In this document: in pieces, positions 22,366-29,026 of the stretch
Layout: each line of letters begins with the position of its first letter
Position numbering within the stretch: the first letter of the stretch is position 1
NCBI GenBank assembly: GCA_017561205.1
Contig: JAFZDL010000086.1
Span: 1 to 40,961 of the forward strand
Length of the DNA: 40,961 nucleotides
Source: Oscillospiraceae bacterium
GTDB taxonomy: Bacteria; Bacillota; Clostridia; Oscillospirales; Oscillospiraceae
Direction: 5' to 3'
Position numbers and translations under genes: made by a program
The notes under the pieces: generated by a model
Database searches by the model: none
What the model saw: the letters and a program-made list of their open reading frames with translations, nothing else
Told to the model about the DNA's origin: nothing

Positions 22366-22522
22366 AATGTTCGGTCTGAACCGCACCTACATACCCAATG
22401 CCCGGGCGGATATGCACCACCGGAAAAAGGCGTTCTACCAAGGGCACAACGCAGAGGACCGGAACCCGAGGATCCGGAAACCTGCTATCAAATCTACGAA
22501 AGGGGCTGCCGAAGATGCGTAA
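22352..22522 (+). CDS. Short basic protein, unknown function
   Basis: A 56-residue, strongly basic protein (many Arg, His and Lys) with GTG start at 22352 inside the end of the previous gene. No clear RBS beyond GGGGGCG. It may be genuine because it keeps the operon's overlapping style and is followed, with an 8-base overlap, by a well-supported small membrane gene; otherwise the space would be empty. Confidence 0.5.
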   Translation: MGKPKMFGLNRTYIPNARADMHHRKKAFYQGHNAEDRNPRIRKPAIKSTKGAAEDA

Positions 22523-22697
22523 GATCTGTTACTGGATTTTGAGTGCTGTCGAATGGATCCTGCTGTTCCTGCTGGTGATCGTCATGGCGCCGCTTGCAAT
22601 GGTCGACGAGCTGTTGCGCAAGCTGCACCGGGAAGATCCGGAACACATGACCGACCAGGAGCGCCGGGAGTACTACGGCTACGACAAAGGGTGGTGA
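22515..22697 (+). CDS. Small single-pass membrane protein
   Basis: A 60-residue protein with one hydrophobic helix (about residues 6-28, YWILSAVEWILLFLLVIVMA) and a charged cytoplasmic tail ending ERREYYGYDKGW. A helix and acidic/basic tail of this size fit phage inner-membrane accessory proteins, including superinfection exclusion or lysis-related proteins, though no specific one is recognised. ATG overlaps the upstream stop. Confidence 0.65.
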   Translation: MRKICYWILSAVEWILLFLLVIVMAPLAMVDELLRKLHREDPEHMTDQERREYYGYDKGW

Positions 22698-22709
22698 GCA
22701 CGGAGCCAC

Positions 22710-23468
22710 ATGAAGAAACATATTGCATCTTGTTCCTTTGGGAAAGACAGTTTGGCGGCGATCATAGTAGGACTGGAAAATAATGAGCCTATGGATGGCG
22801 CTTACTACTGCGAAGTGATGTTCAATCAGTGGATCAGCGGTGAAGTGCCCGAGCACCGAAATTTTATATACGAAACGGCGATACCTTTCCTTGAAAAAGC
22901 GGGTGTTAAGGTGGATGTGGTGCGAGGGAAAAAGACATTCGTTGATCTGTTCCAACACAAGATTGCCGGGGATGGCGATTGGGCCGGTTGCATTTGGTCG
23001 TGGCCGCTATGCAGCAGATGCTATGTGCAACGAGATTGCAAAACCAGACCGTTGGAAGCTTACAAAAAGCAGCAATGGAGCGGGCTTGAGGTTGCTCAGT
23101 ACATTGGTTATGCATCCGATGAACAAGTGCGGCTTGCCAAGCTGGACGGAACAAAGAAAATTTCGTTATTAGATAAGTATGGCATAACCGAGGATGATGC
23201 TACAAGAATATGTGAATCGTACGGGCTGCTGTCTCCAATATATGAATTTGCTCCAAGAAATGGCTGCTGGTTTTGCCCCAATGCAAAGGAGCCGGAACTG
23301 CTGCACTTACGAAAGTACCACCCACACCTATTTGAAGATCTGTTGAAACTCCAAGCTCTTCCGTGCAAGGCAACGGAGAAGTTCAACAGGGATATGACAC
23401 TGTACGAACTCGATCGGCACCTGCGCTCGTTAGAGGATGATTTGAAAAAAAGGGGTAGCAGGATATGA
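22710..23468 (+). CDS. PP-loop / PAPS-reductase-like ATP pyrophosphatase (first of two)
   Basis: A 252-residue protein with an N-terminal PP-loop signature, SFGKDS at residues 9-14, the ATP-binding loop of the PAPS reductase/ATP sulfurylase-like family. Cysteine pairs follow: CSRC with a further C at about 101-110 and GCWFC about 185-190, likely coordinating metal or an Fe-S cluster. This is the phage-type PAPS-reductase-like protein, related to DndC-like enzymes that load sulfur onto DNA, but DndC partners are absent. A larger relative is at 26281. RBS GAGCACGGAGC is weak; the ATG is supported by the PP-loop position. Confidence 0.8.
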   Translation: MKKHIASCSFGKDSLAAIIVGLENNEPMDGAYYCEVMFNQWISGEVPEHRNFIYETAIPFLEKAGVKVDVVRGKKTFVDLFQHKIAGDGDWAGCIWSWPLCSRCYVQRDCKTRPLEAYKKQQWSGLEVAQYIGYASDEQVRLAKLDGTKKISLLDKYGITEDDATRICESYGLLSPIYEFAPRNGCWFCPNAKEPELLHLRKYHPHLFEDLLKLQALPCKATEKFNRDMTLYELDRHLRSLEDDLKKRGSRI

Positions 23469-23749
23469 AAAGAAGAAACCGAGAGTCGAGATCTCGGATA
23501 AAACTCATTCAGGAAAAGCGCCTCACCAAAGAGGAACAGGCGTACATTGGAAACGCCTTGCTAAAACAGAAAAAGCGGTACACCGCCGCATACACCGACT
23601 ATCGCAATGGCCTGTACTTTTCGTACGATCTGGTGATAGGTATGATGCGAGGATCCCGAGCATGCGCAGCGGCAGGCGTGTCGGTAAGTCAAGTAACTGA
23701 TGCTGTGCGCAATCTTGCCGAAGCTGCAAAGTATGCAATCAATACATAG
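23465..23749 (+). CDS. Small phage protein, unknown function
   Basis: A 94-residue basic protein with a helical middle (DYRNGLYFSYDLVIGMMRG) and an Ala-rich tail. It overlaps the PP-loop gene by an ATGA junction. No motif recognised. Confidence 0.65.
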   Translation: MKRRNRESRSRIKLIQEKRLTKEEQAYIGNALLKQKKRYTAAYTDYRNGLYFSYDLVIGMMRGSRACAAAGVSVSQVTDAVRNLAEAAKYAINT

Positions 23750-23761
23750 GAGTGATATAAT

Positions 23762-24016
23762 ATGGCTCAAGAAACAAAGTGCCGTGGCTGCGGCGCACCG
23801 ATTGTTTTTGTTAAAACATCAGCAGGTAAATCCATGCCCTGCAATCCTGGACGGGTGCCGTTCTGGGCAAAACAAAGAGGATCCGGAAAGGTCGTAACCG
23901 TCAGCGGTGATGTAGTCAGCTGTGAGTTCGACGGACCTCGCTCCACAGTTTCCGGCTTCGGCTTTGTATCTCATTTCAGCACCTGTCCGAATGCCGATAA
24001 ATTCCGTAAGAAGTAA
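23762..24016 (+). CDS. Small zinc-ribbon-like protein, unknown function
   Basis: An 84-residue protein with CRGC at residues 7-10, a lone Cys in SMPCNPG around residue 27, and HFSTCP near the C-terminus: this C-x-x-C ... C ... H-x-x-x-C arrangement may form one zinc site in a small beta domain. Such proteins commonly precede late-gene regulators in clostridial phages. RBS AGGAGTGAT at 23750-23758. Confidence 0.65.
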   Translation: MAQETKCRGCGAPIVFVKTSAGKSMPCNPGRVPFWAKQRGSGKVVTVSGDVVSCEFDGPRSTVSGFGFVSHFSTCPNADKFRKK

Positions 24017-24036
24017 TTTGCAAGGGGGTGAACCGC

Positions 24037-24453
24037 ATGACACTGGATGAACTGAACATTCACTTTAATCTCGTTACCGAACTGAAAAAAGCCAAAGATA
24101 TGCTCCAGAACCTGTGGAATGCGGCTTATCCCGGAGGTCAAGTACTAACCGGCATGCCCCATGCACCGGGGGTAAAGGATAAGATCGGCGACTTGGGTAT
24201 TGAGATCGCAGACTTAGAAACAGAGATCGAAGCTATGGAAGCGATGGTCAACAACTCGGCTGTGCCGGTGCTTGCGTTCATAGCCGAGATCCCGGACATA
24301 CAGACACGCATGGTTTTCCGCTTGCGGTTTTGTCGTGGGTATCAATGGAAAGAGGTGGCAAGGATGCTTGGCGGTGGCAATTCTGAGGATAGTGTGAAAA
24401 AGGTTTGCTACCGGTATTTGGGCTTCACGGCAATACCGCCAAATGAGAAGTGA
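24037..24453 (+). CDS. Late-gene regulator-like protein (sigma-70 region 4 / ArpU-RinA-like)
   Basis: A 138-residue protein. The N-terminal ~80 residues are coiled-coil-like helices (ELKKAKDMLQNLWNAAYPGG, then EIADLETEIEAM). The C-terminal ~55 residues form a sigma-factor region-4-like helix-turn-helix: IPDIQTRMVFRLRFCRG, then YQWKEVARMLGG, then NSEDSVKKVCYRYL. It is the last gene before the terminal stretch of the early operon and just ahead of the cargo and packaging genes, the place of ArpU/RinA-type activators of late transcription. Start at ATG 24037 after AAGGGGGTG. No promoter target was found for certain. Confidence 0.75.
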   Translation: MTLDELNIHFNLVTELKKAKDMLQNLWNAAYPGGQVLTGMPHAPGVKDKIGDLGIEIADLETEIEAMEAMVNNSAVPVLAFIAEIPDIQTRMVFRLRFCRGYQWKEVARMLGGGNSEDSVKKVCYRYLGFTAIPPNEK

Positions 24454-24689
24454 GAAGTCGTCCTGTCTCCGCACGGCGTGTCACTTGCAATCCTGCTATA
24501 TGTGTGCTTTACTGTAAACTGTAAAATCTTAACAAGCCAGGCGGCCATCCCTCCGGGGGTGGCCGTCACTATTTTGGGAAGGAGGTTATAGGCTCTGCGT
24601 TTCTCCTTTGCGCAGGGTCTGATCCCGGGCAGGCGTCGGATCGCCAACCGTGCCGGCAGCGGGAAAATCATCAAAGGAGGAAAACCGTA
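24454..24689 (+). promoter_or_regulatory. 236-base gap before the transporter-like gene, with hairpins
   Basis: This is the first break in the operon. CGGCCA (24542-24547) pairs with TGGCCG (24560-24565) with GC-rich inner pairs, followed by a weak AT run, a plausible but weak terminator. A second hairpin has CTGCG-N11-CGCAG at about 24595-24620, downstream of an AAGGAGG that precedes no usable ATG. The segment therefore looks like a leader controlling the downstream cargo genes. No promoter with both elements was clear. Confidence 0.5.
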
Positions 24690-25685
24690 GTGTTTTCGAG
24701 AATTACAAACAAATTCAAAGCAAATCCCATGCTCTACTATGCGCTTAGCATAGCGGCATCCTGGGCCGGTGTCGGATCGCTGATGAACTCCGTCACTATG
24801 ACCCAGACCTATGGCATTGTCCCGTCCATCCTTTGGTCGCTCGGCAACTCCCTGGCGTGTATGCTGTTTGGCATCATTGCCTGCAAGCTGACAACGCTGC
24901 GGAGCCTTATGCGGACAAAGGGAATGAAATACGCCATCGGCATAATGTCGATCTTCCAACTGTGGATCAATATGAACGGCATCCGGGAAGTCTTTTCTGA
25001 TACGCCGATCGGCGCAGTTGGCGGAACGATCATTGTATATGCCGTGTGTATCGGCTTCATTATCGCACTGCTCAAATTCGGTATGATCCGGAATGTCCTC
25101 ACGGATGGTTTTTCGTGGATCGCTGTCTATGTGTTGGTAGCGATAGTAACAGCTGCAGCTTTTATCACAACCGGAGATCTCAATACCGGCATCGGCCTTG
25201 GCTTGGAGCCGGCGAATATGGAGGTCGGTTGGGTCAAGGGCTTACTGCTGCTGCCTGGTCCGTTTACATTCCCGTATTTCTTTGAACTGCTTGATTACAA
25301 TGATGTGAACCAAGATGCTACAAAAAAGTGTAATATCAAGCGGTCCTTCATCCTCGGTGGTGCGCTGTTCGGCTTCTATATGATCTTCACATTTGCGCTG
25401 GCATTTGTGCAGTTTACTCCCTGGCTGAACCTGCTGAAAGCGATCCTTGTCAGCATCATCGGCATTTCCACCATCTCCACCTTCATCTACTCCGAGTACA
25501 TTGTGTTTGGCAGAAAGCTCGGCTTGGCGATTGACATTACGGCAGTTGTGTTCTGGCCGTTGTTCATCAGCCTTGGCGTTATGGGTGTATGGACCCTCAT
25601 GGCTGAACTGCGGGTCTATCTCGTAATCGCCATGCTGCTGATCGCCCTTGTCCAGTGGGTGAAGCAGAAAGGGGTGCGCAGCTGA
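24690..25685 (+). CDS. Polytopic transporter-like membrane protein in a phage cargo cassette
   Basis: A 331-residue protein with about nine to ten hydrophobic segments. The first helix is broken by glycines (SIAASWAGVGSLMNSV), as in LeuT-type secondary transporters; later segments are GIVPSILWSLGNSLACMLF, AFITTGDLNTGIGLG and others. The C-terminus has two further helices and a basic tail. No ABC motif or channel signature is seen. GTG start (24690) follows AAAGGAGGAAAACC. It is translationally coupled to the ParB-like gene (TGATG), so it belongs with that set; an importer or exporter of a small substrate for the enzyme next door is the simplest idea. Family only guessed. Confidence 0.7.
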   Translation: MFSRITNKFKANPMLYYALSIAASWAGVGSLMNSVTMTQTYGIVPSILWSLGNSLACMLFGIIACKLTTLRSLMRTKGMKYAIGIMSIFQLWINMNGIREVFSDTPIGAVGGTIIVYAVCIGFIIALLKFGMIRNVLTDGFSWIAVYVLVAIVTAAAFITTGDLNTGIGLGLEPANMEVGWVKGLLLLPGPFTFPYFFELLDYNDVNQDATKKCNIKRSFILGGALFGFYMIFTFALAFVQFTPWLNLLKAILVSIIGISTISTFIYSEYIVFGRKLGLAIDITAVVFWPLFISLGVMGVWTLMAELRVYLVIAMLLIALVQWVKQKGVRS

Positions 25686-26290
25686 TGGAAATTACCGTTA
25701 AGAAGCTGTCAGAGCTGCGCCCCGCAGCGAAGAATGTTCGCCGGCACACCGATAAGCAGATCGCCGAGTATATCCGTTCTTTGGAAATGTTCGGACAGAT
25801 CAAGCCGATTATCGCTGATGAACACGGCGAGATCATTGCCGGCAACGGTCTGTATCAGGCTTTGGTACAGATGGGCAAGGAAACCTGCGACTGCTACATT
25901 CTGTCTGGGTTGTCCGAAAATCAGAAAAAGAAGCTGATGCTTGCGGATAACCGGGTGTACGAACTCGGCATCACGGATATGGACGCCTTTGACGAAATTA
26001 TCCGGGAACTGGGTAACGACATCGATGTGCCCGGATGGGATGAAGATCTACTGTCTATGATGAACGCAGCTGCGGAGGACGTGGACGATATTGTGAACGG
26101 CTACGGCAGTTACGAGGAAGCCGATGTGAGCCGCCTGGCTGAACGGAAAGCCCCGGACAATGTTCCTACCTCTGCTCCGGTTGAAACCCCGGTTGCAACG
26201 CCGCAGGTAGCCCCTCAACCCGAAGGAAGCCAGGGGCAGGTACAGCGAGTGATCGTCTGCCCTAAGTGTGGTGAGCAGATATGTCTGTAA
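25685..26290 (+). CDS. ParB-like nuclease-domain protein (IbrB-like), first copy
   Basis: A 201-residue protein with an N-terminal ParB-like (sulfiredoxin-fold) domain: LRPAAKNVRRHTDKQIAEYIRS, then IKPIIADEHGEIIAGNGLYQAL and GLSENQKKKLMLADNRVYELG. The usual GxRR catalytic/CTP box is replaced by AGNG, as in IbrB-type proteins. A Pro/Val-rich linker (about 145-185) ends in VCPKCGEQICL, an unpaired CxxC that could pair with another CxxC or bind zinc with its partner. The stop overlaps the start of the PAPS-reductase-like gene by 10 bases. Confidence 0.75.
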   Translation: MEITVKKLSELRPAAKNVRRHTDKQIAEYIRSLEMFGQIKPIIADEHGEIIAGNGLYQALVQMGKETCDCYILSGLSENQKKKLMLADNRVYELGITDMDAFDEIIRELGNDIDVPGWDEDLLSMMNAAAEDVDDIVNGYGSYEEADVSRLAERKAPDNVPTSAPVETPVATPQVAPQPEGSQGQVQRVIVCPKCGEQICL

Positions 26291-27408
26291 AGAAATTCGA
26301 GAGCAGCATTAGTGTCCTCGATGCCGCAAAGACCAGGATTAAAAACCTGTTCGCCAGCGGGTGCAAGGTGTATCTGTCATTCTCCTGCGGTAAGGATAGC
26401 CTGGTGATGTCAAGTCTGACCTACGACTTGATTATGGCCGGCGAGATCGACCGCAAGCAGCTGACGGTGATATTCGTGGACGAAGAAGGTCTGTATAAGT
26501 CGATGGTGGATGCAGCCATGCGCTGGCGCAAAAAGTTTATGTCCATCGGCGTTCCGTTCCTGTGGCTCTGCTTGCCGGTGAAACAGGTGTCGGTACTCGA
26601 CCATCTGTCGGCATCGGAAAGCTGGATCACCTGGGAACCCGGAAAAGAGCACATGTGGATCCGGAAGCCGCCACCTTTTGCGATCTTCCAGCATCCCTGT
26701 CTGCACTACCCGGGGGAAATGAACTATCAGACCTTTTGCAAAAAGGCGTTCTCGGATGGTGTGCAGATGATCGGCCTACGCACGGCTGAGTCGCTTACGA
26801 GATTGCAGTGCATTTCCAGAGCGGATCTGTCGAAGATCAAACCGGGAGGAGCTTTTTATCCAATCTACGACTGGAAAGACAACGATGTTTGGCTCTACAT
26901 CAAGGAGCGAGGTCTTGTCTTTCCTGAAATATATATGCGCCTGTACGAAGCCGGTGTTCAGCGGAACCAGCTGCGCCTGTGCTGCTTCTTTGGAGATTGC
27001 AGCACGCAAGGCCTGCGGTGGATCGCCGAAACCGACAACGATCTGTGGGAGCGCATCCAGCGCCGGGAGCCTAACGCCTATCTCGTACTGCTGTACTGGG
27101 ATAGCGAAATGTTCCGCAGATCTTCCAACAAGCGCCGGGAACTCGAAAAGGATGAAGAGAAAAAGGACTACTGCGCCCTTTGTAAAGACATCCTTTTCCT
27201 GAACACCGATAAATACACCATTGCATCCGACACAAAGAAGCACCTTAAGGCTTGGCGTGGGCTTTTCACCAAAACCTACGGCGTTGCCCAGGAGAAGCAT
27301 TATAAGCGGATGTACGAGGGCCTGTTATACGGAGATCCCAAAATGCGCATACTCCGCATCCTCTGGACCGTGATCTACACGGACTACAACACCAAAGGAA
27401 GGGGGTGA
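26281..27408 (+). CDS. PAPS-reductase-like PP-loop protein (IbrA-like, DUF3440-type)
   Basis: A 375-residue protein with the PP-loop SFSCGKDS at residues 33-40, a VFVDEEG strand, and a PNAYLVLLYW segment. A cysteine set occurs at about 235-245 (LRLCCFFGDCS) and the C-terminal DUF3440-like region has a KDYCALCKDIL motif (about 298-308). This layout (PP-loop domain plus DUF3440 tail) is that of IbrA, a prophage-encoded protein from E. coli that with IbrB (ParB-like) affects expression of other genes. Enzymatic product is not known. ATG overlaps the previous gene, so expression is coupled. Confidence 0.82.
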   Translation: MSVKKFESSISVLDAAKTRIKNLFASGCKVYLSFSCGKDSLVMSSLTYDLIMAGEIDRKQLTVIFVDEEGLYKSMVDAAMRWRKKFMSIGVPFLWLCLPVKQVSVLDHLSASESWITWEPGKEHMWIRKPPPFAIFQHPCLHYPGEMNYQTFCKKAFSDGVQMIGLRTAESLTRLQCISRADLSKIKPGGAFYPIYDWKDNDVWLYIKERGLVFPEIYMRLYEAGVQRNQLRLCCFFGDCSTQGLRWIAETDNDLWERIQRREPNAYLVLLYWDSEMFRRSSNKRRELEKDEEKKDYCALCKDILFLNTDKYTIASDTKKHLKAWRGLFTKTYGVAQEKHYKRMYEGLLYGDPKMRILRILWTVIYTDYNTKGRG

Positions 27409-27412
27409 GCGC

Positions 27413-27937
27413 ATGGCGAATAATGACCTCTTCTCTCCACTGGCATCTTTGCAGTGGGTGGACCGTACAAAGCTGAAGGCCAACGACTATAACCCCAATA
27501 AGGTTAGCGAGGATAATTTGAAACTGCTGGTGCAGTCGATCCTCACGAACGGTTGGACTTTGCCTATTGTTGTAAGACCTGACTACACCATCATTGATGG
27601 CTTTCATCGTTGGACTGTTTCTGGCCGAGAGCCGCTATATACGAAGCTCGGTGGTAAAGTACCTGTGGTTATCGTGGACCATGATGATGAGGCGGACGAT
27701 GTATACGGTACCATCACCCATAACCGTGCCCGTGGTACACATCTGCTCGAACCTATGAAAGCGATCGTTAAGAAGCTGATGGACGAAGGTAAAACTGTTC
27801 CGGAGATAGGTAAGCAGCTGGGTATGAAGCCCGAGGAAATCTTTAGGCTGTCTGACTTCTCTCGTGAAGAGTTCCTGGCTATGATGACCAAGGGTGTGCA
27901 GGGCTATAGCAAAGCTGTGGTGTATCGCTCTACATAG
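27413..27937 (+). CDS. ParB-like protein (IbrB-like), second copy
   Basis: A 174-residue protein with a ParB-like domain: LQWVDRTKLKANDYNPNKVSE, PIVVRPDYTIIDGFHRWTVSG and VPVVIVDHDDEADDVYGTITHNRARGTH. The DGFHRW stretch stands where ParB proteins have GxRR, typical of IbrB-like and ParB/Srx-fold enzymes. A short helix-turn-helix (MDEGKTVPEIGKQLGMKPEEIFRLS) follows. It lies four bases after the IbrA-like gene, with RBS GGAAGGGGGTGAG. Together with 25685 and 26281 it makes a ParB/PAPS-reductase/ParB set. Confidence 0.82.
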   Translation: MANNDLFSPLASLQWVDRTKLKANDYNPNKVSEDNLKLLVQSILTNGWTLPIVVRPDYTIIDGFHRWTVSGREPLYTKLGGKVPVVIVDHDDEADDVYGTITHNRARGTHLLEPMKAIVKKLMDEGKTVPEIGKQLGMKPEEIFRLSDFSREEFLAMMTKGVQGYSKAVVYRST

Positions 27938-28191
27938 TAGCTGCTGTTGTGTTCGCTGTGAGCCAACAGGCGAAGCGCAGAGAAGCGATAGCTATAAGTC
28001 GAGTGTTAACCTTGCTGAGACCGGAGAGGGCTTTGGAGAGCCGCTGAGCGGTGTTGCAACCCGGAAAAAGGTACTGTGACGGGGTGCCCGGGTTTTGGTG
28101 CGGGCTCGTCGACCCCGAAATTCGTTTAGTTAGTAAGGGGAATTTCTACCCGTTTCGTTACACTTTATGTAACACCCCTCCGGGAACGGCT

Positions 28192-28224
28192 GGCAAATGA
28201 CCGGCAAATTACAGGCAAGTTAAC
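28192..28224 (+). repeat. Three phased 11-base direct repeats
   Basis: GGCAAATGACC (28192-28202), GGCAAATTACA (28203-28213) and GGCAAGTTAAC (28214-28224) follow without gaps. One repeat per helical turn puts the same bases on one face of the DNA, as in iterons and terminase R-sites. Confidence 0.7.
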
Positions 28225-28289
28225 GCACACTTTTCAGCGATCCGTGCGTTATAACACACACAAATCCTCTTTTTTGCGTTATTAACGCA
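28220..28289. repeat. Four copies of TGCGTTA(A/T) in alternating orientations
   Basis: Reverse TTAACGCA at 28220-28227, forward TGCGTTAT at 28245-28252, forward TGCGTTAT at 28275-28282 and reverse TTAACGCA at 28282-28289. The first two enclose a 15-base loop with TAACGCAC/GTGCGTTA arms; the last two share one base to form the palindrome TGCGTTATTAACGCA. The starts of the forward copies are 30 bases apart and those of the reverse copies 62 apart, near whole helical turns. Confidence 0.7.
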
Positions 28290-28360
28290 GAAAAGTGCGA
28301 TAAGGGTTTTTCGGTTGGGCATGGCCGAGATCCCCTATGATATCTCCTAATATGACCACA

Positions 28361-28436
28361 AGCAGGTAAGGGTCACGCAGACGGTTGCTGGTACCAACCT
28401 TATGTGCTCCGGTGCAATTCCGTGTGAGCCTGCGCT
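28361..28436 (+). ncRNA. Candidate structured RNA, partly tRNA-like, just before the terminase gene
   Basis: GCAGG (28362-28366) pairs with CCTGC (28429-28433); inside, TCACGC (28373-28378) pairs with GTGTGA (28422-28427); within that a perfect 5-bp stem GGTTG/CAACC closes a 7-base loop CTGGTAC (28383-28399), which is shaped like a tRNA anticodon arm with GGT in the middle. A T-arm-like GGTGCAATTCC follows. However the D-arm lacks GG and the acceptor is short, so a functional tRNA is unlikely. It may be a leader RNA of the terminase gene. Confidence 0.4.
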
Positions 28437-28459
28437 AAAAAGCGAAAGGAGATTGCTAT

Positions 28460-29026
28460 ATGGCTGGAACAGAAGAAAAGATCACGGACGAAACCGAAGT
28501 CAATGTTACCGAACTGGCTACGGTGCTGGGTGTGACTGCCCGGCGTGTTCAGCAGATGGGACAGGACGGCACCATTACGGCGGTGCGCCGTGGCCGCTAC
28601 CTGCTGTGCGATAGTGTCCAGCGATATATCAATTTCCTTTCCAAGCCTGCTGTCGACGACGAGGACAAAAAGACAGAAAAGGCCAAGAGGATGGCCGAGG
28701 CTCAGATCAAGGCGGCAAAGGCTACCGTCGCAAAGATGGAAGCTGAGGAATTAAAGGGCAATATGCACCGGTCGGAAGATGTGGCAGCTATGACGGAAGA
28801 TCTCATTTTTGCCATCCGGGGTGCGCTCAATGCTCTGCCCGGTAGAGTTGCGGTAGATACCGCCAACGCCACGACCGCTGCGGAAACTGCCGAGATCATA
28901 CGCCGGGAAGTCCATAAGGCTATGGGCGAATTGGCGAACTACAAATACGATCCTAAGAAGTACGAAGAAAGAGTGCGTGAGAGGAGAAGCTGGGCTGCAT
29001 CGGAGAGTGACGACGATGGCGGTTAG
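28460..29026 (+). CDS. Terminase small subunit, Nu1 family
   Basis: A 188-residue protein. The first ~60 residues form the winged helix of Nu1 (VNVTELATVLGVTARRVQQM, then GTITAVRRGRYLLCDSVQRYI), followed by a helix-rich region (KTEKAKRMAEAQIKAAKATVAKM; LKGNMHRSEDVAAMTEDL) that dimerises and contacts the large subunit. In lambda, Nu1 binds the R repeats next to the cos site; a dense set of repeats lies just upstream here. RBS AAAGGAG at 28445-28451. The 3' end overlaps the large-subunit gene by 11 bases. Confidence 0.9.
   Translation: MAGTEEKITDETEVNVTELATVLGVTARRVQQMGQDGTITAVRRGRYLLCDSVQRYINFLSKPAVDDEDKKTEKAKRMAEAQIKAAKATVAKMEAEELKGNMHRSEDVAAMTEDLIFAIRGALNALPGRVAVDTANATTAAETAEIIRREVHKAMGELANYKYDPKKYEERVRERRSWAASESDDDGG

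Larger units (their letters stand above)
27938..28459 (+). other. 522-base gene-free region rich in phased repeats; candidate cos/packaging region and structured RNA
   Basis: No gene fits here. Seen directly: (a) GGGGT-GCCCG-N10-CGGGC-N6-ACCCC at 28081-28116; (b) GAAATTC/GAATTTC at 28117-28123 and 28140-28146; (c) GTTACA-N5-TGTAAC at 28157-28173; (d) three 11-base direct repeats starting GGCAA at 28192, 28203 and 28214; (e) four copies of TGCGTTA(A/T), two per orientation, at 28220, 28245, 28275 and 28282, the last two fused into the 15-base palindrome at 28275-28289; (f) CACTTTTC and GAAAAGTG at 28228 and 28290. The Nu1-type terminase gene follows, whose lambda counterpart binds repeats in cosB next to the cut site. 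The dyad at (a) with a 10-base centre could be the nicking site. A structured RNA (see 28361) is an alternative for the rightmost part. Confidence 0.65.

Noticed and set aside
24595-24689. Small gene after the AAGGAGG at about 24580
   Set aside because: No ATG, GTG or TTG lies at a usable distance; the segment is better read as a leader hairpin.
22710-27937. Complete Dnd/phosphorothioation system
   Set aside because: The PP-loop proteins resemble DndC only in the ATP-binding loop; no DndA, DndD or DndE homolog is in the window.
28192-28289. CRISPR array
   Set aside because: The repeats are 8-11 bases, contiguous or in opposite orientations, without spacers of regular length, and no cas genes are present.
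28361-28436. Functional tRNA-Thr(GGT)
   Set aside because: The anticodon-like arm is perfect, but the D-arm has no GG and a 5-base loop, the T-stem is mismatched and the acceptor pairs only 5-6 bases. Kept only as a tRNA-like structure.
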